From Acanthornis magna (Eukaryota > Chordata > Aves > Passeriformes > Acanthizidae): a DNA stretch of 64,000 nt. Every line of letters begins with the position of its first letter. Within the stretch, counting starts at the first letter, position 1. This document shows, in pieces, positions 13,076-28,000 of this stretch. The DNA is taken from the NCBI GenBank assembly GCA_036785705.1, contig JAWUZG010000036.1:11217501-11281500 (forward strand), in the 5' to 3' direction. Both the position numbers and the translations under genes were made by a program. The notes beneath the pieces were generated by a model that had not been told where the DNA came from, searched no databases, and saw only the letters and a list, made by a program, of their open reading frames with translations.

Positions 13076-16000
13076 TGTAATAGTCAAAAGAAAAAAATAT
13101 CATAAGGACACTGAAGAATAGGGATGTTTTGCAGGCCATTATTAATACCAGGAGTCTGCTTGTTAACATCTACTTGTGCTCTGGTTCGAATAACAACTAT
13201 TTTGAAACACAGTTGTTTTAATATGTGCTTCTGCCTCTGCCTGTTTTCCCATTTTTACATTCCCATGTCTCTCTGTGTTCATACTGTTTTGAAAAGTGAA
13301 GGAGTCCCTCAGGTTGAAAAAAATTCTCCCACACAATATTTAATTCAAGAAGTCTTCTTCCTCTGCGTCTCCCTTCTTTTCCTTTTTCTGTGTGACAGGC
13401 AGGGAGGGAAGCATGACCTCGTGTGTACAGCAGCTGTGGTCAAGAATTTACAACTGAGCACAACAGTTAATCATACCACATAAATCTGCAAATGCAGTTA
13501 TTTATCAATAACCATCTATTTATGCAAATCAGGCCTTATTGCCTTAACAGAGTAGGACAGAACAACTCTAAAACATGGTCACACTGTAGTGGTGTAAGTT
13601 ACTGCTCCAATTTTTCATAACTATACCACAGTATCACACCACTGCCATCACTGAGCAGCACTGCATCACTGGGCCATGGAGAGCAAGGATGTCTGCCACA
13701 AAACCCCCTTGGTTCCAAACAGACCTGACCTCACTCACTGCACAGCACAGGCTGAAATACAGTCTAGAGAAACAAACAAGTCTATCATGCTCTCCTGTAA
13801 AATGGCATCCTCCCCCAAATATAACCTTCTCCTCCACCCACTTCTGATCTGAGAGTTGAGAACCTTCTCCAGCACCCACAGTAGTTCTCCTCTGGTCTGA
13901 CACCTCAACAAGGAGATGAAGGTTATTTGCCAGACAACAAACTGGGTGAAGGAAAATGAAGTGAGAACACTGCCTGTGTGTTCCTAATCACAGGAGAGGT
14001 CACAAAAATAACCCCACCCAAACACAGGCAAGAAGAACAGAGATAGAGGAGGGAGACACACAAGAACAGGTGATGCTGAGCAGGGCCAACCTAATCAGTT
14101 CAAGTAGAGTGCATAAGGTATATGCCTAATAATTTTGTTACACATTTTTACTGCCTACATTTAAGATTTGGAAAATGTTTTGGCATGAGCATTCTGCCTA
14201 TCACTGCTGAACAGTTATATATCATCTCATCTATGGACTGATTAAACAGTTCTGCTTCCAATTAACTACAAGTCAGGCTTCCTCCCCTCAGAGAAACACA
14301 GCTCATTCCTTGTTTGAGCAATTGCCTTCCTGAAGAAGCAAATCCTCACATTGCACATATCGAGCATACACTAGAAAAAGCGAATATAGCTAGCAGTCAA
14401 TTTTCTGAGCATGCTGAATAAAACAAGCTTCTGTTAAACAGAAAAAAAAAATCTATAAATTACATAAACTGATCTGGTATACCCAACACAAAAGAAGACA
14501 GCAGTACACGCTCTTATAAAATTGCAGAACAATATGCTTTAGAGAATAGTTTACACTCCGTCATGAAGACATGGCAAATTCTTCACAGTAAATTCAGTTT
14601 TACTACCCCAGAGAGATGACTTCTCAAGCTGGCTCAAAATTAACTTTTTTTTCGTAGTGCTATAAAATATAACAGGACACTGGCTGTTGTTTTTATATAT
14701 ATTAACCATTTGGCACCATTATTGTTGTAATAGCCATTTCATGATGGCAAAGTACAGCTGAAAGCCATACAGCTCCAGAATATCTTAAAAATACCATAAA
14801 GAGAACATGTGAAAAAGCTAGTAACACTTTTTAACACCTAAAAGGAATTTTGCTAATCCGAAGTAAGTGAGAATTCAGGAAAAAACTGCAATTTTGGATG
14901 AATACAGTTTGAAGTGCTGAAAGAAATACTGTATTTTGTAAACTGAAGAACTGACTGACAGTCTAGAGACTTGCCTTCTATGGAAGTATTAGGCATTCTT
15001 TTCTTACAATTATCATTGGCTTAGGATAGGATTCTAGTAAATCCCTGTGCCAAAGGCAACCTAACACACCAAAATTGCAGGTTAATAAGCTTTGTAAGTG
15101 GATTTTTGTGAATCCCATTTATATTGACTGCATTAGAAGATCATGCTGCTACAATCTCATTTTTTGTTGCCTGTGTTTAAGTGGCTTTTGTTACAAACCT
15201 TTGTTTATGCAACTTATATTCAGGAAGTTTAAGAAGATAAAGTGCTCTTCTTCCATATCCGATTAATAAATCAAGGTACAGAATAATACCTCTAGAACTC
15301 TGCTGATTCTTAATGCCTCTCTGATTCTACAGATTATATTCAGAGAAAAAAGAAGGCAGCATAAACAAAACTGTGATGCAAGATATTGCTAAGAGAAAAC
15401 TAATCCTTATTTCTCCTTTAATCCTGCAATAAATGCTAGATTCCTAACTCAATGAGGGATTACTCTAGCCAATGCAAAGGAGTAAATGGCTCTGGTGAAA
15501 CCTCTAAGCACATCAACTCCTTCAATGGTATGATTTCATAAAAAAAATACTCAGCTGCTGAACCAACTACTTACAAATGTACAAATATTAATCAAAGTTT
15601 TCAGTCTTTCTGATTTATCAGTGAGTCTGTGCTGCTCTCCATAACTCATTTTAAACAAAAGAATAGTGAACTAGCAATCTGCAAAACTTACATGTGCTAT
15701 TCAGAATCTCATGGACACAAGTTTCACTCTTTTATCACTCTTACCAGGCAATATCACAACCACCTAAGATATATCTAAATATTTGAATAGAATATAGAGC
15801 TTTTAAACAAACCTGAACGGGAAATCTCCAAAGCTTAGGCAGACAGTGTTATTGTCACACTGTACTTGAACATTTCACCGCCAGTTTCTATGACTCCAAG
15901 GATGCACATATCAAAAGTTAAAGACTACAAAGCAAAAAAGCATTACGCTGTTTGAGAAAATATTAACCCTTTTATAAAAAAATACAGGTAAATGTTTCCA

Positions 16001-19000
16001 GGTACAGTTTTCCAAAGTTTAGTCAGTTAAGGATCTGACAAATAACTCTGTATTATGCAGTATTTTAAAGTGAAAAAAAATCATGATAATCTTAAAAAAC
16101 AGACCTGGAAAGACTCTGAGTCCTTTGTTCAGTTCAAGGCTAATGACCAGCATCCAAGCTGTGATGCTAAAAATCTGTCGAGGTGCAAAGTTCAAACCAT
16201 CTGTCACCTGAAAGTTGAAACCTCCAGACATTGCTCCTGTAGAAATCAAAAACATGGATTTATTCTTGTATTACTCTGTCATATGAAACACAGACATACA
16301 CTGGACACCTTTCCCTCTTGGCTACAGTGATATATTGTTGAGGAATACATTCAGTGCTCTGGGTGTAGCTGCAGTGGAGCTGCAGGTTGAGCTCAAGGCA
16401 GCAGGAGCCCAAGGCAAGAGGCCCTGAACAACAAGAACAAGAGGCCCTGTCAACCCTTTGCTTAACAAAGGGCATGGGGACCTGCAGCCAGGGGACTGGC
16501 ACTCGGAGACACGGCAGGAGCCGAGGGCTCCAGACTTTCATGGCTTACACTGTGAGGTCTTTTGGTCAGGGTTCCACCTCAGGGACTCCCAGACTGAGCT
16601 GTTATTCTGTTGTTGCACCATGATTAAATTATTTTAAGGATACATGCTAAGGGAAACCTAGGGTCAAGTCCGTGAGGAAGCCTTGTCTGACTGTGTGAGT
16701 GTGGGGTGTGCAGAGAGTCAAGGAAGGCTCCCATCAGCTCACTGGAGCCACCAGATGTGAAGGGGGGTCCATCTTAACAATGAAAGTCTTGGGTGATGCC
16801 AGTGTGACTGACAAAGTGACTCATGGATGGGCAGACAGGAAAGTTTCCTTAGCAATATATCCAAAATCATCCTGAAAGAAACTTTGGATCAGAACCTTGC
16901 ATATTAATTAGAATGAAATAAGTTAATAATGCAATTAACACTGTCACCAGGAAGAACTACTGGCTTTGTCAGTGAAGGCCAGAAATTTCTTAGATGTAAA
17001 TCAGCAAGAGTGCCCCCTTTTTCTCTTTCTTCACTGACTCAGTGGAGCTGAAATCAAGTTAAACTTGGGGAGACAATGACTCCCAGATTTCCAACTCCAT
17101 TTACGTCCTAGAAAGGCCCAAAGCACTTAAGCAGTCACATTTTGGCATAGAAAGAATTTGGGGAGAAAAGTATCTAGAATGTTCTTTCATTTTGTTTTGC
17201 ATTTAAAGGTCTGAATCAACTCTTGGGTTGTTTCCTCAGCCTCTTTGCTTCACTTCAGCTTTGCTGAAGAAGGTATGTTGTTGCAGCTTAAACTATTTCA
17301 GACATTATGTGTACTCATAATAAATGCACTTTTTTCCCTTTAATCTTAGGACCTGTATGTGCTTTGGCACATACAATAGCAAAATATCTCCAGGAGTCTG
17401 GAGTGGATTCCTGTAAAAATACATCTCTCAGAACTGACAGGCTGCTTTTAGGCAGAGGCTCCCCAGGTTGTTTAATGAGGTAGAAAGACAGAATGAAAAA
17501 GTGAAACATTAACTGTTGCAAAGAGTTACCAGGCTCTTCTATTTGCTTGCCCAATTCAGCCACAAGATACTGCTCCAAGAACATAGACACTGAAAGTCAG
17601 ATGGTGCAATGTACTTTCTTGTAAAGATCAGCACACCTTGCCTAACTATAAATTAACACATCAGAAGAGTCAAATGCAGGTTCTGAGATTATAGTTATCA
17701 ACACCTCTAAGAAATGCTCTTATATTCAGCCAGGCACTGAAGCAGCTCTGGAAGATCAGCTCATACTGTTTTTAAAGTTTTTATTTTCTGATGTATTCTC
17801 CTGATAAAAATGAACCAGTTGCTTACTTTAAAAAGCATTGTGGGAACTACTATTAGCACTAAGTTGAAAAATAATCCAAGCAAACCTGCTTACATAGCCT
17901 CATTTGCTTTTTTGGCTAAGGCAGGTCAACTGCCTGATTCATAGAGAGATTTTGTCACCAGCAGTCAGGAACAGAACAACATCTCGAAGTTCTGCTTGGG
18001 TGGAGCATTTGTTATTTTATCACAATTAATTTTTAAAGATGTATCTGATCAGAGGTGACTAAGGGAACATCAGAAAGAGGGTTTATAAAAGCTGCATTGA
18101 GAAGACACTTAAGACTTCAGAACCAACAGGAATTCAATTGATTACTGCCCTAAGAAAAACACTGTCAGGGTTTAAGGGCAGGCCCTATACTGCAAAAGCA
18201 GGCAGGGAGCATCCCGGAGTGAAGTAAGAATGAAAAAGGGAAGGAATTCTCATGCTGAAAGAGGGGTACTGAAAAGGAAAGGAGTGTTCTAGTTCCGCAT
18301 TTACGCTTGTGATAGAACAATCGGGGATTATGGAGGAAACAAATTCAAGGGGAAAATATGAGAGCAAAGGGGAAGATCTGCAACTCACAGCACAGAATAA
18401 GCAGCATAATGTAACTCATAAGGCTGAGCAATGTGAAGGGAAAATTCTGAGGTGTGATTTAGAGCCATAAAAGCAAAGTATGGTAATACTTTCACTGACA
18501 GTACAAAAGACACTGAGGATGGAGAGTCATACACCACATACAGGTGTAAAAAATGTGTAACGCCATGAGGAGTAGCCAGAGGATGGAAGAGCTGCCTAAG
18601 CCAAGAAGATGCTACTCTTCCCCTTGAAAAGGGCTTGAATGAGTAGGAAGCGTTGATGGGGTTACTTCAAAGAGGGGACAAGCTAGTACACACTGTAAGA
18701 CTGATGACAAGGAACAGGGAAAACACAGAGAAAAGGGATAAAAAGCTGAATGACAGCGACAACATAAGGAAAGGCTCCAGGACAAGGCTGGGGCAACAAG
18801 ACGAGAGCAACAATTACATTTCCAGTAACAGGTCAAGATGAAGGAGGACGCTGACTGAGAAGTGAAAAGGAACGAAATGACCAGAGTACTTTGAGAAGCA
18901 CTGGAGACCATAAGGTTGAGCATATGGCAGAGTCAGAGCAGCTGCAAGACCTGACACACAACCTGGGCAATTTTATGTTACAAATTTATTGTACACTCCC

Positions 19001-22000
19001 ACTCACAGAAAAACAAAATTTTCTGTTCAATTTATTAATAAAGATTCTCTCCCTAAAACCAGATGTGCATTTGCCCTTTCTGGAACACAGAGTGGATTAA
19101 TTTCCTCACACTGAGACTTACCACTGTCCTACCATCACAGGGTTTTTTACATGTCAAAGTCTCCCTTGGAACAATTTAAAGAGCTTGGCTCACTTTTGTT
19201 ATGCTCTTGACCTTTCATTTCCTGACCAAATTATTTGAGCAGGATACTTAGAGCTCACCAGCAGCTGCCTGTAAAGCAATTTCAGCAACACATATGCACC
19301 CTGCAAGACAGTGCATTGTAAGGCAGAGCACTTTAACCTCATGAAGACACAGCACAAATCTGGAGCGACTGCTGCACCCAAGGGAGCACTGGAATTCCAG
19401 CGGGCCTCAGGGCTGGCAAGAGTAATGTACCTCTTCTACCTCCAACCCAAAACAATGACTTATTCCTTCTGTAGCAACTGCTTTCTTCTTTCAACTGAGG
19501 TAACATGGTAATAGAGCTGGGACAGGAAACAGGTAGCTATCACGCTGTGAAAGCCCTACCTCTTCTGGCTGGAACCCCACTGGGAAGTTCATTCCTGTGG
19601 CTTCCCAGCACTGCCACTCAAGGATGCATGAAGCTGCCCTGACTTCTTTTGTTCCCCACACATTCTCTCAAATGCACAAAAAGCCCGATCTCTAGCACTG
19701 GATACTGGGAGAAAGAGACAATGTTCAAAGCTTAATTCCTTCACAGCCCGAAAGGGATGCCATTATAACACAGACAAACCATAATTTCATCATCCATCAC
19801 TACACTGTGGCAGGTATCTGTGAGACTGTTGGTCCATGAACAGCTCTGCACTGTAGAAAGACAAAAAGGCTTCAGGAAATTTTCAATCACAATATTAAAA
19901 AAATTTATTTCATATCTCTGAAAGGTTCATGGAAACATTCCCCTACAGCAAAACTGCTTTCAGAAAGAAGGCTACTGTAAAATGAGTCACAAGAACACCA
20001 AGGTTTCCCAGTGAACACACATTTAAGTAGACATCAGACCCTTTCTTGTTTAGTTTTTGAGATAATATATCACATAATCAGTGCTCTGAGATCTTTGTGA
20101 CATTACAATGAGATCTTGAATGGATTACAAACACAAATACACTGAATAGGAGCAGTATTTTGGCAGCTGATGTGATATTTTTGAAATCACATACCATTGT
20201 GTACAAATACCAGCTGCCCTTCAATTATATGAGCCTGGGTAAAACTAAGGATGCTCTTGTTTGGAAAAGACTTCAGAGCCAAGTGCCCGTTGCTAGGTGG
20301 AGTAATGGAATACACCAGTTCTGACGGTGAGGAGTCCTTGTCTTCTGCACAGAGGTCATCAATAGTTATTTCTGTGACTGAACCCACCCAGACCTAGAAA
20401 AGTAAAAATAATTTTAAAAAAATAAATAAAGAAAATGCATACAAAAGAAAATTGAGACTACAGGAGAAAGGGGGTGGGAATGGACGACACATGACTCCAA
20501 GAAAAAGAAATAATAAAGATCTGTGCTGTGCAGCACTAGCAGCTATGACAGGTTTCCTTGCTGTCCATCCAAACCTCTGATCATGGCCTGGCATGGCTCA
20601 TGCTGGCAAATAATTTTCAAAATACAAGACCTTGAAGTAATACAAGCAAACACACCAGTTAAGAGTTTCAGACAGCTGGAGCACAAGTGCTCTATTCGTC
20701 AAGCATTATACAAACTCTTAAAAACATAACAAAAATTGTATTATGATAACTGAGTCAAGGAGCTGCTTTCCAACACATACACATGAATATTAGTGTCATG
20801 TATTTCACAGCAGGAAAGGCATTCACTATGCTCTACTTTCACCATCAGAACAGATAAAAGAAAAACAGCCTGGGGACAGCACAAATGGAACACTTCTTGT
20901 AGCTGCATGATTTGCTTCTAAGAAAATGCACTAAAGGCCCTTTCCTAGTGCAGTAAAAAACACAGAGGTGCTAAGGCCAGTGGGAGATGAAAGAACCAAT
21001 GTCTCCAACAGCTGCCTAACATTTTGCAATGTCATGATGCTAGACAAAATAGTTTAATAGTTTTTAGAAAGATGGTATATTCTTAATCTCTGCTGTATTT
21101 TCTTAATTCTAGAAAATCTGAATCTGGAGCAGATTCTAAGTTTAATTCCAGAGGAGGGCCACAATGTTGATAGGAGGACTGGAGCACTTCTTCTATGAAA
21201 TCAGGCTGAGAACACTGGGGCTGTTCAGTCTGGAGAAGAGAAGGTTGTGTGGACACATCACAGGAACCTTCCAGTATCTAAAGGAGCCTACAGGGAAGGT
21301 GGAGAGAGACTCTTTGACAGGAACTGGAGTGACAGGGCAAGGAGGAATGAGTACACACTAAAAGAGGGGCAATTTAGTTAGATATTAGGAAGAAATTCTT
21401 TACTATGAGGGTGGTGAGACAGTGGAACAGGCTGCCCACGGAAGTTGTGGATTCCCCAATCCCGGCAGTGTCCAAAGCCATAAGGCCTTGAGCAGCCTGG
21501 TCTACTGGGAGGTGTCCTCGCCCATGGCAGGGGGAGCTGAGACTAGATGACCTTTAAGGTCGCTTCCTTCCAGCAGAAAGGACTGCTCTCTGAGTTACCT
21601 CCCTACCTAACTGGCTAATTTCTTGTTTGGAAAGGATAAGCAATGGCCCATTTTATTCTTCATCTCTGCTGTATTTATTTGAAATTACGGACAAAAGTGC
21701 TAACAAAGAACAAGACATATTTATCTCAACATAAAATGAAATTCTTAGAATATTCACTACATCAATATCAACTATTTCCATGCAGAATTTAATCATAGCT
21801 TAAAATCTTAAGAGACTAAACCTTTAAATACCTCAGCTGGAGCTTCAAAACACACACTGCATCATTCCTTCCTGCCTTCCTAGGGTCTTAGTACACTTAA
21901 GAAATATCTGGCAGTAACATCACACCAAATGTTTGAAGAGGAAAACTGATCCTTAACAAAGGGCATTTTACCTCTGCCAAAGCCAAAAATCAGCTATCAC

Positions 22001-25000
22001 AATTCACTGAGTATTCATTTTACTTTTTAACAAGACCATGAAGGAAAACCTTTTAAAACCACCAAAATTGGTGCCACCACACTTCAATTGAGGAAAGATT
22101 TCACTCTACATTGTGTCACAAAATATGTGCCATGGAGAAAGATGTTAAAATGAACTTACATGGTTTTTTTTCCTAATTAGAAAAGAAGTTTCAAAAATAG
22201 GTTTTAAAAGTAAATACCTTGCAACTAGCAAACAGTTATTTTCTCCCCTGAAATATGTATGTCACTGTAATGTAATTACACATATCAAATTTTGATAAAG
22301 AGTGACATGACCCAAGATGACAAATGACTGTTTCAAATTCTTTTCCTTACTAAAGGAAAATAGAATTAAAATTTCCAAGTGTTTTTTCTGTAATTTCTAA
22401 TGTCAGTATTTAATTCTGTTGTTTCAGCACACTACCACACAATGCTTTTTAGGTACTATACATGGCCTGCAACATGATCCTTGAGGAACGAAAGGAGATC
22501 TAAGAGCTAAAAATTACTGTAGTGATGCAACCACTGAGAACACAGCAAGAATTGTACAACCATCTTGTTTTTCATATCTGGGATCAAGATCTCCTTGAAG
22601 AACTCCATAAAAACTGTATCTGAACTTCCAGGATGTAGCATGACACTAATTTTTCATGAGCCTAACATATTCCACTGGCATGGTCCAGAAAAAGCTTCAT
22701 GACCCTACTGATGGGAAATAATTTATTCTGCTCTACCTTCAGGATTCAGCTCATCAGTGTCTCCTTGCATGCCACATATCCTACCAGACACTCTGTATTC
22801 ACATTTTAACACACTAGTGAGCGACTTAGAGAAAACAACAAAATCAATCAGTTCAAATTTGTGGATTTTTTTAAAAAACTAATTCTAGGAAAATATAGCC
22901 CTCTTGTGGCAACAGGAGGATACAGTAATTTCTCAGCATTGATACCCATGTATTTAAACACATGCATAAATGCAGCATATAATTCCAGGCTGGTGATTTT
23001 TTTCAAAACATCCTATTTCCCTTACCCATTCCCATTCCAGAAAAAAATAATGTCCATAGAGCCTGTGGAAATTTTAGGAAATTATATCTAAAACGCTGCT
23101 AAGTTTCTAAATTAAAATGTATCTCACAAATTTGTTGCAATGGAAAGGCTTCAAATTAAATGCATTATAGAGGTTCTCAGGAAAGTACAACTTTCTGTAT
23201 CTTATATGTTATGTCATAAATTCTGAGCCGGGGGAAAAAAACCAAACAAAAACCAAAAACACCTAAAAGCTTCATTTACTTTTGCTTCCTAGAGAAAAAT
23301 CAGAAAACAACTGCCAAAAAGGTCTCAAAAAGGTTGGTTGTCTGTCACCCTGGAATTCCCCCGTGATGCTCATACCCTTGTTAACAGCAGACAAGGTTGT
23401 TTGAAGAAGGGATGTTAAAGATGCCTCTGAAGTGAGGAAACTAGAGATAGTCTCATTCAGCCTGTGTACACATGCCCAGTAGTTTCCTGCATTTGGCCAG
23501 AAGCCCAGGACAAAGGCCAAAATCAACTTCCCTATACCCACACCAACATCACTGGCCACATAATGCACCTCTTCACTTAAGCTCCTTCTCAACAGCAGAT
23601 GCCATATCCTAACCTATTTTTTAATCTTTCAGTGGTTCTTTCTGACTCTTTATGTTGTGACCTGCAGAACTTCTGAGGTCCTAAACTTCAGTCAACTCAA
23701 ACAGTTCTACCGGACTTGAGTTTTCACAATACTTTTCACAGTATTTTATACTTTTGTACATTTCCAACCTTACAAAATATATAAAAGAGCTACTGAGTTT
23801 TTAAAAACAACATAGTCTATTACTGAGCATCTACCACTAGCAATGCCCTTGAGGAGCACAAACTGTTCAGGTAGAACACGGGGCCAGCCACTATTACCCT
23901 ACACAGGAATGCCTGCCTCATCTCAATATTTAGCAGGACTAAGAAAAACCCATTTTCTTCTACCTACTGAGGATGTGCAAGTTTGATTTGAGGAAGAATC
24001 ATCTCAGTGTATTCCTCCCAGCAGATAACTTGACTGCCAGCTTTGTTTTCAACTGCACATGAATCCACTATATGTGTGCTTATTGGTACCCACTCACAAA
24101 AATACAAACCTGATCTCTCAAAAATAGCTTGTGCATGACTAGCAAAACCACAGGCACAAAGGCAGCATCCTGGTTCTAGTATGTAGACTGTCTCCAGTGG
24201 AGAGGACTAACTCTGGGTAGGTGAAGCTCTGTTATCCTTGCTCTTGGGAAGCCTAGATTCACAGATATTTTTAGAAAAATCTATAAGCTGCATTGCAGAG
24301 CACTGCACAGCGTTAGTCCTGTTAACAGACCACAATTCCAGTAGTTCAATGCCAACAGTTTAATGCCAGCAATCATCAGAACAGACACAGAACAATTTGA
24401 CTGAGCATAGTGCACTCTTCTCTGGACTAGACAACATTACTGTGTGTTGCGCTGATTCTGTAGAATACCACTGTAATTACTTCAGCCAGGAAAGGTTTTG
24501 CTTGGTGACACCCAAATGTTTGTGAAGACAGTCTGCCCTTCTGCCAGCAGTCTCTGCACAGGGCAGGATGTCTTCTGTTGTGGGCATCCGCAGATTATCT
24601 GCTGTCACTGCAAAGCTGCACAATACTGCCTCTATGGCTGTTTAAAAATTATGTATTTTCTCATGCAAAAAGGTGAAACACACAACATAAGGTTATGATC
24701 ATCTTTATAGTAATACACTCTCCCTCTCCAACACACAACTATGTAAAATTAAATGCATGTTTTGGTACCAACAATTTACAAACTGCATCATACAGCACTG
24801 GGAATGAAGGCATCCTCAAAATATCCTGCTTAGCTTCTTTCAAACCAATTCCTAAATATCTTCTCTGCCTTGATGTCTTCCAGCTGATTTACTGTGACCA
24901 CAGGTTCATTAGCTGACCCATGTTCATTTCATTCTGCATTTTGGAGTCACTTAATTTGTTTTTACTGATCAGATCTCCAACTGGAAGTCTTTACATGTGG

Positions 25001-28000
25001 GGGTTTTTGGGCACAGTGTCTTTACGAGATTGGTTCTGGTTACTGAGTGCCACACAACTGAGTGCTACACAAACAAATACTATACAAATATGTCCTGGTT
25101 TAAATGCTACAAGTAAACTAATTAATTAATTAATCAACCTGAAAATGCACTGAAATTGAAATGACAGCAGTCACTTCTGTAGTGGTAGACAACTTTTCAA
25201 AGATCAGTGGATTAAAAAGTCAGCTATGGCTATTAAGAGCTAAAGGTAGCACCAGTCAACAACTCTAAAATTTTCTTCAAAATTTTTTAGGGGAAAGGCA
25301 GAAAAAAGTTCAGATGTCTTTTTCTTAGCTCAGAATACCACACAGTAATAACTTCAGTGACTGCACTAATATTTTGACAACCCCAGATTTTCACAGATTG
25401 CATTGCCTTATTTGCAACTTTTGAAGAAGGAAACACTCCTGTTCTGTGTAAGAAATACTCAAAACATAATCAATTCTCTCTTGTCCCATCCCACTGGAAC
25501 ATCTGGACAGGAGCAGGTAGCAGAATGTACCTCAGCAGGTCTGACCCTTTAGTATTACGCTTCACAGCAAGATGCATATGGAGGGAAAGCTGTGCAAAGA
25601 CAATAGTGAAAAGTTGGCATTCTCATCATCACTACTCTGGTACTTCTCTAAGTTACATCTTCATTAACAGCCCTCAAGACACTGCAACAAACAACACCAA
25701 AACATCCAGTTGCAAGCCATCCACCACCACAAGCCCTACGTCAGTCCAAGAGACTTCACATAACTTTAAGATTAAAAAATTAAAAGAATGCTCATTCAGC
25801 CTTCCAGATAAAATTTACAACAGTCAAAAGTGTTGTCCATGATATCTAAAATCTTCCTAAATACAAATAATCTATGTACTGCCTCCTTCCATTAGTGTTA
25901 ATTTCTCTAAATCCAAGGACTACTATGTACTACATTGACTATCCTACCAGATACAAACCCAATAGTCTGTTAATGAAGGTGCATTACATGGCAGCAGAAT
26001 TAATGGAATGAATTTTAACACTTCAAAATGTTCACAAACATACCTGAAGGATTCTGTTTACTTTTACAACAGGAGCTTCGTCATTTACTGCAGTAATAGT
26101 TACAAACACAGTTTGGGGCAAACTCTGTTTCCACAACTCCGTGTTATTTACTATCACAGTAAAATCATCCATCAGTTCTTCACTGTCATCATGAACATAG
26201 TAGATTAATTCTTGTTCCACCTGAAAAATATAACAAGCTGAAAAACTAAAGAGGCTTGAAGAAAATAAATGTCACATAGAAAAATATGCAAGTTATGGCT
26301 CTCTGTATTTACTGCATGAACATTTTATAACTTCTAAGACTTTATTTATGCTGTAATATCAGTTCTGTACCTCTACCTTTGCTCCATTCACAACAGTATA
26401 TTTTACTGCTCATCTCTCCATTCCTCTAGACAGAATATCTTGCCAGTCTTGGCATTCTCCCTTCCTCCTGAAGGAAAAATGGAAATCCAATCCCACTACA
26501 TTTAACAAAGTTTCCTGGAATCTATAAACTGAACATAGTGTTAGTAGATGGTGACTTATAATACCATTTGGCTTCTTGGAGTTAAAATACTCAAAATTTG
26601 CACATTGTGCATATACTGGCTAGCTGTGAGCAAAGAAATTACCTAAAAAATTACTTTTTTTCCACTTTCCTCCTTGTTCCATCCACATACCATTTGCACT
26701 GGTCTTTTCAAAATGCACTCACATTCTCACATTTCCAGAGTATCAAGCTGAACAGAAAGTAACTGCCTGAATGTGAGTGGAATGATTATAGCACACTAGT
26801 CTATGCCAACAGTGCCATCAAGGAAGTGACGTGATTCACCTCAACAAGGCACCCTTCCTCCCCACTCCAAATGGCCAGCTAGAAACTGCAGAAAGATCTT
26901 CTACTCAAGGTCAGAATAAAGCTCAAACTCATGTATCTCACCACCTCTCACAAAATCCCATAGTTTTCAGCAATACAAAGAATTAATCAACACTACCTCT
27001 AAGAAGATCTAAAGGCATTACCTGTTTTCTGGTAAATGTGGTTAACTTTATCCCAGGAGTACGAGAGTTTTCAACATACCCATGTTTTGGCTGCTCAGTT
27101 AAAATGAATTCACAGCTGAGTCCTGCAAAGTGTCTACTAGAAATTTTTAGATAGTCTTCCACCAGGGCTTTCGAGCCCCCTTCAACTACTGTGAAGTTCT
27201 GTACTTCCAGTGGAATCATTTTGGGGATGATGTCTACAGAGATCTCTATTCCGCTCAGTGTTCTGATACCATTCGTCACATCCAGAAAGAAATGGTCATC
27301 TAGTTGCTCAGAAACTGTCTGCACATATTGAACTTTGCCCTCGTCGACATCTTGCTGTGTGAAGCTCAAAACTGGCCTTTCATCAGAACTGAGATAACTT
27401 TCTTCTGAGGAAAACTTCCGAATGTATCCGTGTACTGGAAGTTGTCTTACTGTGAACACAATCTCAGATGGAGAACTGCTTTCATGAACAACCTTAAATT
27501 TAAGAAAATATCCCAAAATTATTCAAATGGGAGTGGGAGAAATTCCGTAATTCTCTTCTGAATTTTTCACTTTTAATCCTGGGATTGTCTACCTAACTGA
27601 ACTGGCATTCCTTATCTGGGTTACACAGTCCCCAAAGCAATACAATACTTCAAGGAGACACATGTTAAATAAAGGTGGCATGAGAGCCATTTTGTAACCC
27701 CAAATATGTTTTGTAAGTTTTGAAAAGGAATATATTGCATAATTAACTAATGGCCTTACAGCTACAGATCCCTGACTGAAACAAGGATTTCAGGATTTCA
27801 GTAACGTGCAGCCAGAGCCCTCTCGCGGTGATTAATGAAAGCCTACACATAAACAACCAGCAGGGAAGAATTAATCAAATAGAAACGGCCTCAGGTTTGT
27901 GACTTGACTTTTTAAAAAAATTTTGGATGTAACCATTAAATGATTTTTACTGGGCTAGCTCCAAACCAAATCAAACAAAACCCATCTTCCTTAGCATTCC

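Noticed and set aside
23272..23592. 106-codon minus-strand open frame in intron 5
   Set aside because: It shows no CSPG repeat signature, and exons 5 and 6 join in phase without it.
25086..25100. TGTCCTGGTTTAA as another LTR start
   Set aside because: Only about 12 bases match the LTR family and nothing follows; chance similarity.
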